Source: a bacterium
GTDB lineage: Bacteria > Patescibacteriota > Gracilibacteria > UBA4473
Direction: 5' to 3'
Length of the DNA stretch: 64,000 nt
NCBI GenBank assembly: GCA_009995455.1
Contig: JAACPJ010000002.1
Coordinates: forward strand, 124,001 to 188,000
Part shown: one piece after another, positions 8,543-15,202 of the stretch
How the letters are laid out: every line of letters starts with the position of its first letter
Numbering within the stretch: position 1 is the first letter of the stretch
Position numbers and translations under genes: made by a program
Notes under the pieces: generated by a model
Database searches by the model: none
What the model saw: only the letters and a program-made list of their open reading frames with translations
Told to the model about the DNA's origin: nothing

Positions 8543-9255
8543 ACCGCTCCCGTAAAAATTTCGTCTATATCATCGACTTGATTTAAAGCTTCTAAAAAAT
8601 CATCAAGTTTTTTTTGATCGCCTGACGACAATTCAACCGGGTCTTTGGCTTGAAAAGTTGGTTCGGCTTTTTCAATTTCAATCCCCTGCTCGGTTAAAGC
8701 CTGGCGAACTTTGCCTAAAGATTCGAAAGTCGTGCTCACCATGACCGTATTTTCGTGCACTTCAAAATCATCGGCTCCCGCGTTGGCAATTAATTCAAAC
8801 AGTTGCTCTTCGTTTCGTTCGCCAAGCGCAAACTGAATTTCACCGACATGATCAAACATAAACGCCACCGAACCGCTGCTGCCCAAATTACCACCATGCT
8901 TGTTAAAAGCCGTTCTTATGTTCGTAAAGGCTCGATTCGAGTTATCGGTTAAGCTACTGACGATAATTGGAATTCCAGCTGGTCCATAACCTTCATACAA
9001 ATTTTCGGTAAAAACGGCTGCGTTACTCCCCTGTCCAGAAAGCTTTTTTAAAACTCTCTCAATGTTTTCTCGCGGAACGCCATCAGTTTTAGCGTTGACG
9101 ATGGCATTTCTTAAGGCCGCATTCGTCTCTGGGTTAGGATTATCGCGCCCAATGACTTGCAGCAATTTACCGTGCTTAGTTAAAAGTTTGCCCCGCTTTA
9201 AATCGTTGGCCCCTTTTTTATGTTTGATCTGTTTCCATTTACTGTGTCCAGCCAT
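8539..9255 (-). CDS. yebC: YebC/PmpR-family protein (translation or transcription factor)
   Basis: About 238 aa with the family's strongly conserved N-terminus MAGHSKWKQIKHKKGAND, followed by PRENIERVLKK, the glycine-rich strand YEGYGPAGIPIIV, and GSSGSVAFMFDH. YebC proteins are known as DNA-binding regulators in some bacteria, and family members aid ribosomes at proline stretches. The ORF track adds MRA- at the front; the family start is the ATG at 9255. A GATAAT box lies eight bases before this ATG, consistent with a leaderless message. The C-terminal 25 residues (DPVELSSGDQKK onward) are typical of the family's acidic tail. Confidence 0.95.
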   Translation of the reverse strand: MAGHSKWKQIKHKKGANDLKRGKLLTKHGKLLQVIGRDNPNPETNAALRNAIVNAKTDGVPRENIERVLKKLSGQGSNAAVFTENLYEGYGPAGIPIIVSSLTDNSNRAFTNIRTAFNKHGGNLGSSGSVAFMFDHVGEIQFALGERNEEQLFELIANAGADDFEVHENTVMVSTTFESLGKVRQALTEQGIEIEKAEPTFQAKDPVELSSGDQKKLDDFLEALNQVDDIDEIFTGAV

Positions 9256-9263
9256 CGCGCGCA

Positions 9264-9269
9264 ATTATC
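9264..9269 (-). promoter_or_regulatory. -10 box of yebC
   Basis: GATAAT on the minus strand, 8 bases before the ATG at 9255. It supports that start and an essentially leaderless transcript. Confidence 0.45.
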
Positions 9270-9327
9270 TCTGAGCCACTATTATTTGCAACTCGCAACT
9301 TAACTAGAAATAAAACCTAATTTCGGG

Positions 9328-9333
9328 TATAAT
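9328..9333 (+). promoter_or_regulatory. -10 box giving a leaderless message for the 95-aa gene
   Basis: A perfect TATAAT is followed by six bases (GCTTTA) and then the ATG at 9340. With the usual 6-7 base distance to the transcription start, the transcript would begin at the start codon. Confidence 0.7.
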
Positions 9334-9339
9334 GCTTTA

Positions 9340-9627
9340 ATGTCTTTTGGAGAAATACCCTCTAGTCACGAATCACCTTCCCCGAGCGCTCAAGTGCTGG
9401 TGGAACGCTTAATGCCCAGTTTTGAAACGGTCGAAACACAAGAACAAGCGATTGATGCGATACTCGAATTGAAAATGCAGTGTGTTGAGAATGGGGTTGA
9501 TTTTAATGAAGCTACCATGCTAACCGCGGGTTTAGCAGAAACCGCACGGAGTGTCGGTATCGGTTTAATCAGAGGCGTATTAACCAATCCACAAGGATTA
9601 ACCGCCGTTGGTCAGTTATTAAGTTAA
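9340..9627 (+). CDS. Small hypothetical protein, 95 aa
   Basis: A short soluble protein I do not recognise. The first 18 residues are Ser/Pro-rich (SSHESPSPSAQ). The remainder is predicted helical, with a repeated acidic/hydrophobic pattern (ETQEQAIDAILELK, then NEATMLTAGLAETARSVG) and a C-terminal NPQGLTAVGQLL. There is no signal peptide, membrane segment or cysteine pair. A perfect TATAAT six bases before the ATG gives good support for it being real and leaderless. It ends about 75 bases before the promoter of the large non-coding element and is transcribed in the same direction. Confidence 0.7.
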   Translation: MSFGEIPSSHESPSPSAQVLVERLMPSFETVETQEQAIDAILELKMQCVENGVDFNEATMLTAGLAETARSVGIGLIRGVLTNPQGLTAVGQLLS

Positions 9628-9703
9628 TATTTTAAAAGAACAAAAAAAGAGCCCAACTTTTCCCCTTAAACAAAGGGTTATAAGAAGTTTAAGCAAAAAA
9701 GTT

Positions 9704-9732
9704 TTGACAAGAGAGATAGTTCTGATTACTAT
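9704..9732 (+). promoter_or_regulatory. Near-consensus sigma-70-type promoter for the large RNA candidate
   Basis: TTGACA (9704-9709), a 17-base spacer and TACTAT (9727-9732). This is the closest match to the -35/-10 consensus I saw in the window. Transcription would start near 9739. No ORF follows. Confidence 0.75.
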
Positions 9733-9738
9733 GTTCTG

Positions 9739-10520
9739 AACACTTCGCTTCAACTTAAAAACACCAAGCAGTGCTTCACCAAAAGAGACAGAGAAAGGTT
9801 AGGAACACAGACGGAGACAGGGAATGATCTTTTACAACAACGGTAACCAATTCACTTCTTTCCCACAGAAAGAAGACGAATTACTACATAAAACAGTGGA
9901 GAGTAAAGAGCCGAGACACTTTATTCAGAACTTATATCCTCACCCAACGTACTCGTCGGTGCACGGCACAAGTTCTGCATAAATCCCGTTCATTCGGGCC
10001 TCGTTTCTTTTCTCTCCGCTCTGCGACGAGGTTTATAAAGCCTTAAAACCACTTTATAAATTCCCTTCACAAAACGGTTGAGAACAAAATGCTAGTCCTT
10101 GATTTGATTCTAAAATAACTGATTCAAAACGTGTTTACCGCAAGGCAAACACAATCAAAAGACATTACATATTGCAATGCCTTTTCGATTCCAACCACTA
10201 ACGTTTTGTAGAGGTCTAAACACTTGGTTCGCACTATAAATAATTTACCTTTGAAAGTAAATACCCTGATAGCGCATATGAACCCCGTAGGTACTTCGGT
10301 ATAGTACCCAAGCAAGGCGAGAGTTTATGTAGGCTGGTAACCTATAGAATCTTAGGAGCGGCTCTAATTCACTTATATTAATAAGACCTGATTAATCCAC
10401 CGCTCCTGATTCGTTTCTTTTCTTAAGAACAAAAGTTCCGAATTACGATTCATTTACGCAAAACACAAATTCAAAAATGAACAACTTCTAAATCGCACTT
10501 AGCGTCTTAGAAGTTTTTTT
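9739..10520 (+). ncRNA. Candidate large structured non-coding RNA, about 780 nt, family unknown
   Basis: The 1,074-base gap 9628-10701 has no credible ORF but has a strong promoter at one end and a strong intrinsic terminator at the other. In between are many local helices: CTTCTTTC/GAAAGAAG (9855-9875), CACC..ACG/CGT.GGTG (9941-9961), CCCG/CGGG (9985-9998), CCTCGT/ACGAGG (9999-10031), GTGTTT.CC-GCAA-GG.AAACAC with a GNRA loop (10131-10152), ATTTAC/GTAAAT (10243-10262), GGTAC/GTACC (10290-10308), and AGGAGCGG/CCGCTCCT (10354-10407). A 13-base string TCGTTTCTTTTCT occurs twice, near 10001 and 10411. I could not match RNase P, 6S, SRP or rRNA signatures; tmRNA is elsewhere in the window. Size and helix density recall the large ornate RNAs (OLE, GOLLD, ROOL), but no homology is claimed. 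Confidence 0.55.
10483..10520 (+). terminator. Strong intrinsic terminator ending the RNA candidate
   Basis: The arms AACTTCTAA and TTAGAAGTT enclose an inner CGC/GCG helix and are followed by a run of seven T residues. Confidence 0.9.
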
Positions 10521-10685
10521 AGATTGACAAATTCAAAATTTATTTTTTTTGTTTTTTTAAATATTAAAGTGATATCTAAGCCTTAAAACAGACAACTTTA
10601 AGCATACAATTTTAAGTCATAAACAATTATTGTGTTCAAAAAAACTTGCGTTCCGGCTACTAAAATTAATGATAGTAAATGACTC

Positions 10686-10691
10686 TATAAA
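10686..10691 (+). promoter_or_regulatory. -10 box of the SLH protein gene
   Basis: TATAAA ending 10 bases before the ATG at 10702 implies a leader of only a few bases. Confidence 0.5.
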
Positions 10692-10701
10692 AGTGACTTA
10701 A

Positions 10702-11676
10702 ATGAAAGCCCATTTACTTATCGCTGGCCTCGCACTCCCTATCACAAGTTTTGCCTTTAGTGATATTACTATTCGAGACCAAGTATACGACTCAACTACC
10801 TATTTAGAAGCGGTTGAAGTTTTTAAAGGCTATGACGACGGTTCATTTGGGCGCGATAAAACTATTAATCGAGCTGAAGCGCTTAAAACAATATTAACCG
10901 CGGCTGAATTAGAAATGCCAGAGAGCACCACGAATCGTTTCAGCGACGTGCCAGATGGAATTTGGTTTGCCCCTTACGTAAATTATTCTGCTTCAGAAGG
11001 CATTGTAAAAGGCGATGATACAACCGGTCTTTTTTCTCCTGGAAGAAACGTAAATAAAGCCGAGTACTTAAAAATGCTAATGCTTTCCTTTGATGTGGAT
11101 CCTTCGCAATACCCGGTTATTACAGACGTAAAAATCAATGACGTAGAAGATGGCATTTGGTACGCGCCTTATTTTAAATTCGCGGTTAAGTTTAAAATCT
11201 TAAATGTAGATGGAGAAAATAACATCAATCCAGGCGAAGAGTTAAGTCGAGGCCAAGCCGCAGAAATTTTATTCTCTATGATTCGCCAAGGTAAAGGCTT
11301 AAAACCTCAAGTCTTACTTAACCTTTCAGAACTACACTTACTCAAAGCCGTTGAATTTATGGATATGGAGTCTGTAGCCACCGCCCAAATTTTGGTAGAC
11401 GTAGCCAGTATGTTCTCCACCTATACGTTAGAAATGTTACCAGAAAATAACATTGTTCAATCGGCCGACCGAGTTATCGAAGCCATGAAATTATTAACCA
11501 CCACTTTCTCCATGAGAGCAGAAGGAAATTACGATGCCGCTATTCAAACCGCTAAAGATGCTTGGGCCAAAGCGGATGAAAGCTTACAGCTTAATCCACA
11601 GAACAAACTATTAACGGATAAAATCAAAGAAATAGCGGCTGGTATCGCCGATAAAGCTCGAGCAGAGCAATCTTAG
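10702..11676 (+). CDS. Secreted S-layer-homology (SLH) protein with helical C-terminus
   Basis: A 324-aa exported protein. A short signal peptide (MKAHLLIAGLALPITSFAF) is followed by three SLH modules. These are recognisable by YLEAVEVFKGYDDGSFGRD with INRAEALK, FSDVPDGIWFAPYV with NKAEYLKML, and DGIWYAPYFKFAVKFKI with SRGQAAEIL. SLH triplets bind cell-wall polymers or S-layer components and hold proteins on the surface. The last 130 residues are helical, ending with a TPR-like stretch (NYDAAIQTAKDAWAKAD). The gene faces the fibre cluster and is separated from it by a bidirectional-looking terminator. It may anchor surface structures, but that is inference from position. Confidence 0.85.
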   Translation: MKAHLLIAGLALPITSFAFSDITIRDQVYDSTTYLEAVEVFKGYDDGSFGRDKTINRAEALKTILTAAELEMPESTTNRFSDVPDGIWFAPYVNYSASEGIVKGDDTTGLFSPGRNVNKAEYLKMLMLSFDVDPSQYPVITDVKINDVEDGIWYAPYFKFAVKFKILNVDGENNINPGEELSRGQAAEILFSMIRQGKGLKPQVLLNLSELHLLKAVEFMDMESVATAQILVDVASMFSTYTLEMLPENNIVQSADRVIEAMKLLTTTFSMRAEGNYDAAIQTAKDAWAKADESLQLNPQNKLLTDKIKEIAAGIADKARAEQS

Positions 11677-11718
11677 ACCCCTTGAATCACCTCCCCAAAT
11701 CTGTAAAAAAAACAAAAG

Positions 11719-11748
11719 AAAAACCCAGAACTCTCGTTCTGGGTTTTT
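11719..11748. terminator. Terminator between the SLH gene and the fibre cluster
   Basis: AAAACCCAGAAC-TCTC-GTTCTGGGTTTT, flanked by A-rich and T-rich sequence, so it can end transcription from both sides. Confidence 0.92.
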
Positions 11749-11774
11749 CATTAAATTAAGTTCAAAGTCTCAGT

Positions 11775-14700
11775 TTATTTAACTTTGATATTGAATTTAA
11801 CTGGTCCTAGGTAAACCGGATTAGCGTCCGTTCGAGTCGTTCCTTTTGAAGCGAATCGAAACGTAAGTGTGATGTATTCCCCAGGAGTAAAGGTTCCACC
11901 GGCGAAAGTTACGTCTGCATCATCTACCCAAGTATCAGCTGTTCCACTCACCAAGCCTGTTCCACCAGTAAGTGTTACAGCCGCTCCAGCGGTATCAAGC
12001 ATTGATACGATGTCTAATCGATTATCTGAGGCAGTCGTTAGATCGGTTTTGTAATCAAGTTCAATTTCAGGATTTGTGTCAGAGAAACCAACAAAGTTTT
12101 CTGGAACCATCCATTGAAATACTAGATCGTAATCGTTTAAAGCATCCGTACGACGAGTCGTCCAAGCGTAGTAATTACGGTCAGTAGTTGCATCGTGATC
12201 TGAAACCATCGTTCCACTATTGTTCGTTCCATCAGCGGTTAGCGTAAAGTTAGAGAATTCTGGAACAACTGTGTAGAAAGTTTCAATTTCAGCCACATCG
12301 TCTCGAGTAATCGTTCCATCTAGAATTTTAGCGGAAGTTACAGCATCGTCTTGAATGGCGGCAGTGTCTACTGCATCATTCGCTAGTTCATCTGAAGTAA
12401 TGGCATTATCGGCAACATCTGCGGCAGTAATAGTGTCTGCGGCAATTTTTGCTGAAGTTACGGCGTTGTCCGCAATAGCGGCAGTGTCGACTGCGTCATC
12501 CGCTAGTTCGGCTGAAGTAATCGCATCATCGGCAATATCTGCGGCAGTAATAGTGTCTGCGGCAATTTTTGCTGAAGTTACGGCGTTGTCGGCAATAGCG
12601 GCAGTATCTACTGCATCATCCGCTAGTTCTGAAGACGTTACAGAATTTGGAGCTAGATCATCAGCGGTAAGCGAGTTGTCGGTAATTTGAGCGGATCCAA
12701 TTTCGAAACCCGTTAAATTAATATCTTCGGTAATAACCGTTCCATTTAAGATTTCAGCCGTGGTGACCGCTCCAGTTGCAATATCGCCTGCAAGAATTGT
12801 ATCAGCGGCAATTTTTGCTGAAGTTACGGCATCATCTTGAATGGCTGCTGTATCAACAGCGTCATCGGCGAGCTCGGCAGAAGTAATAGCATTATCCGCA
12901 ACGTCTCCTGCAACAATCGTGTCAGCAGCAATTTCAGTCGTCGTTACTGAATTAGCGGCTAATTGTAAGTCCCCTGTTTCGTCAATCGTGGCATCACCAC
13001 TAATCGCTACATTAATCCATTCACTGTTCACTGCGTCGTATACCGTTACATCGGCATTCGCAAGACCAGTAAAGTTAGTGTCAGAAAGTCCAAAGAATGA
13101 ACCTGCAGCAGCCGCTGCCCATTCAGGCGCTGTGGCTCCAGCATTAGTTGTTAAAACTTGTCCAGACGTTCCAATTCCAAGACGTAACCAATCGGTTCCA
13201 TCAAAGTAAATGGTGTCTCCTGCGGTAGTACCAATCCCTAATTTGGTTCCATCAATCGCGTTGTTCGCAATATCAGCTGTCGCAATTGTTCCGTCTAGAA
13301 TTTTCCCAGAAGTAACCGCGTCATCAGCTAGTTCTGCTGTATCAACGGCGTTAGCCGCGATTTCATCAGAATCTACTGAATCAGTTCCTAAATCAGCCGC
13401 TGTAATAGAGCCGTCAGTGATCACACCACCAGCTCCACCATTTACCGAACCATTGGCTAAATCACCCGCCAAAATCGTCGCATCTAAGATTTCAGCAGTT
13501 GTTACGGCTCCTGTTGCAATATCTGCCGCTACGATAGTATCAGCGGCAATTTTTGCAGAAGTTACAGCATCATCTTGAATGGCCGCAGTATCAACTGCGT
13601 CATCGGCTAATTCTGAGTCTGTAACTGCGTCTACAGCAATTTCATCTGTATCAACAGAATCAGTGCCTAAATCAGCCGCAGTAATAGATCCATCGGTAAT
13701 CACACCGCCTGTTCCACCATTCACTGAGCCATTTGCTAGTTTTGCGGCGGTAACATTCGCGTCTAAAATAGCGGCGGTATCGACGGCATCATCTGCTAGT
13801 TCAGAGGCCGTTACCGCGTCTGCAGCAATTTCATCTGTATCAACAGAATCGGTGCCTAAATCAGCCGCAGTAATAGAACCATCGGTAATGACTCCGCCTG
13901 TTCCCCCATTTACTGAGCCACTAGCTAGATCACCCGCTAGAATTGTCGCGTCTAAAATTTCTGTCGTTGTTACGGCTCCCGTTGCAATTTCTGCAGCGGT
14001 AACTGAATCGGCGGCTAATTGTAAATCACCCGTTTCATCAATTGTGGCATCTCCACTAATCGCTACGTTAATCCATTCACTATTTACCGCGTCATAAACG
14101 GTTACATCCGCATTTGCTAAACCGGTAAAGTTTGTGTCAGTAAGACCAAAGAATGAACCCGGTGCTGCCGCAGCCCATTCAGGCGCTGTCGCTCCAGCGT
14201 TTGTGGTTAAAATTTGACCAGAAGTCCCAATTCCAAGACGTAACCAATCGGTTCCATCAAAGTAAATGGTGTCTCCAGCGGTGGTACCAATTCCTAATTT
14301 GGTTCCATCAATCGCGTTATTCGCAATATCAGCTGTCGCAATTGTGCCGTCTAGAATTTTTCCAGAGGTAACGGCGCTATCGGCAAGTTCTGCTGTGTCA
14401 ACCGCGTTGGCCGCGATTTCGGCAGAATCTACTGAATCGGTTCCTAAATCATCAGCGGTAATCGTACCATCAACAATTTTTGCTGAAGTTACTGAATCAT
14501 CGGCTAAATCTTCGGTTAGAATCGTTCCGTTTAAGATTTCGGCAGTGGTAATTGAACCAGTCCCTAAATCTTCAACAGAATTAAAGGCAAAAGTACCACT
14601 TCCAGGTGTAATCTCATTACAGATCATGACCGAAGCGGTCGTTGTATCGTAATAAGTGTAGGCTAAATTGGAAAGATCACAGGCGACTGGTGCCCCTGCA

Positions 14701-15029
14701 TTTGAACCAATTCGGAAATTTTGAAGCTGATTCGCTTCAAGGTCTAATGACCCTGTTAAAATGAAGTAACCAAGTGAATCGTTATACGTTAACGCTTCAC
14801 CAAGGTTAGCCCCGAAGATCAAACTTAGATCTACATTATCGGTTAGGTTCACCGTCCCATCCACATCGAGTGTATAAGTGTCGGCTTCTGCCCCATCATC
14901 CTCTGTAGTAAAGATGAGTCGTGCTTCTGCAGAGGGAGACAGAATTGCCGCTCCTAAAGTAATGGCTAGAAAACCACTTAGGAATGACTTAGCACGTCGT
15001 TGTGACAGCCGGTTAAACATATTGATCAT
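11775..15029 (-). CDS. Giant secreted decapeptide-repeat fibre protein, 1084 aa
   Basis: A signal peptide with a basic start and a Leu/Ala-rich core (LSGFLAITLGAAIL) ends near PSAEA. Residues 50-140 carry a divergent copy of the head module shared by the cluster (LDLEANQLQNFRIG). From about residue 157 to 910 the protein is built of ten-residue repeats with consensus (A/T)(V/I)TxAx(I/L)ADD, for example AVTSAKIAAD, TITAADIADD and AITSAELADD. They are interrupted by two copies of a roughly 95-residue insert containing TIYFDGTDWLRLGIG and WINVAISGDATIDETGDLQ. The last 170 residues form a beta-rich domain resembling the end of the 24258-27464 protein (THR/ADGTNNSGTM and DYDLVFQWMVPENF). No cysteine-rich or enzymatic region is visible. 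A surface fibre or adhesin role is inferred. The first ATG at 15029 is followed by a second at codon 4. Confidence 0.85.
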   Translation of the reverse strand: MINMFNRLSQRRAKSFLSGFLAITLGAAILSPSAEARLIFTTEDDGAEADTYTLDVDGTVNLTDNVDLSLIFGANLGEALTYNDSLGYFILTGSLDLEANQLQNFRIGSNAGAPVACDLSNLAYTYYDTTTASVMICNEITPGSGTFAFNSVEDLGTGSITTAEILNGTILTEDLADDSVTSAKIVDGTITADDLGTDSVDSAEIAANAVDTAELADSAVTSGKILDGTIATADIANNAIDGTKLGIGTTAGDTIYFDGTDWLRLGIGTSGQILTTNAGATAPEWAAAAPGSFFGLTDTNFTGLANADVTVYDAVNSEWINVAISGDATIDETGDLQLAADSVTAAEIATGAVTTTEILDATILAGDLASGSVNGGTGGVITDGSITAADLGTDSVDTDEIAADAVTASELADDAVDTAAILDANVTAAKLANGSVNGGTGGVITDGSITAADLGTDSVDTDEIAVDAVTDSELADDAVDTAAIQDDAVTSAKIAADTIVAADIATGAVTTAEILDATILAGDLANGSVNGGAGGVITDGSITAADLGTDSVDSDEIAANAVDTAELADDAVTSGKILDGTIATADIANNAIDGTKLGIGTTAGDTIYFDGTDWLRLGIGTSGQVLTTNAGATAPEWAAAAAGSFFGLSDTNFTGLANADVTVYDAVNSEWINVAISGDATIDETGDLQLAANSVTTTEIAADTIVAGDVADNAITSAELADDAVDTAAIQDDAVTSAKIAADTILAGDIATGAVTTAEILNGTVITEDINLTGFEIGSAQITDNSLTADDLAPNSVTSSELADDAVDTAAIADNAVTSAKIAADTITAADIADDAITSAELADDAVDTAAIADNAVTSAKIAADTITAADVADNAITSDELANDAVDTAAIQDDAVTSAKILDGTITRDDVAEIETFYTVVPEFSNFTLTADGTNNSGTMVSDHDATTDRNYYAWTTRRTDALNDYDLVFQWMVPENFVGFSDTNPEIELDYKTDLTTASDNRLDIVSMLDTAGAAVTLTGGTGLVSGTADTWVDDADVTFAGGTFTPGEYITLTFRFASKGTTRTDANPVYLGPVKFNIKVK
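12390..12629 (-). repeat. 120-bp tandem repeat, two units
   Basis: Protein residues 801-840 and 841-880 of the decapeptide protein are almost identical blocks of four decapeptides (ELADDAVDTAAIADNAVTS...). The unit is 120 bp. Confidence 0.8.
12942..13391 (-). repeat. 450-bp direct repeat, copy 2
   Basis: Encodes residues 547-696 of the decapeptide protein (LGTDSVDSDEIAANAV to DLQLAANSV). It is nearly identical in protein sequence to the copy at 13998-14447. Confidence 0.8.
13998..14447 (-). repeat. 450-bp direct repeat, copy 1
   Basis: Encodes residues 195-344 of the decapeptide protein, including DGTKLGIGTTAGDTIYFDGT and the WINVAISGD insert. It points to internal duplication by recombination. 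Confidence 0.8.
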
Positions 15030-15202
15030 TAAATTGTGTTACAGATAGATCAGAGCATTGTAACAAATATTGGCTTTAATTTCAACTCAAAAAACCGAGT
15101 TATTCCAGTTATAGACTCATTTTAACATAAATACAATAATTTTAAATAATTGCAAATAATGTATTAACTTAAACTCAGTATGGCTTAAATAAAAGTAAGT
15201 AT

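Noticed and set aside
10124-10315. 63-aa minus-strand ORF in the gene-free stretch
   Set aside because: No promoter or start context, no protein-like composition, and it lies across hairpins of the RNA candidate.
9739-10520. RNase P RNA, 6S RNA or SRP RNA
   Set aside because: I looked for the GAGGAAAGUC/ACAGAA core of RNase P, a single long bulged rod for 6S and the GGAAG/AGCA core of SRP, and found none. A covariance search is still needed.
12355-14652. Several long plus-strand ORFs (111-172 aa) across the 1084-aa gene
   Set aside because: They are shadows of the repetitive minus-strand gene: same periodicity, Ala/Ser/Val-biased, no start signals of their own.
11775-15029. CRISPR-like repeat array
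   Set aside because: The repeats are coding, in frame, of 30/120/450 bp period, without unique spacers or cas genes.
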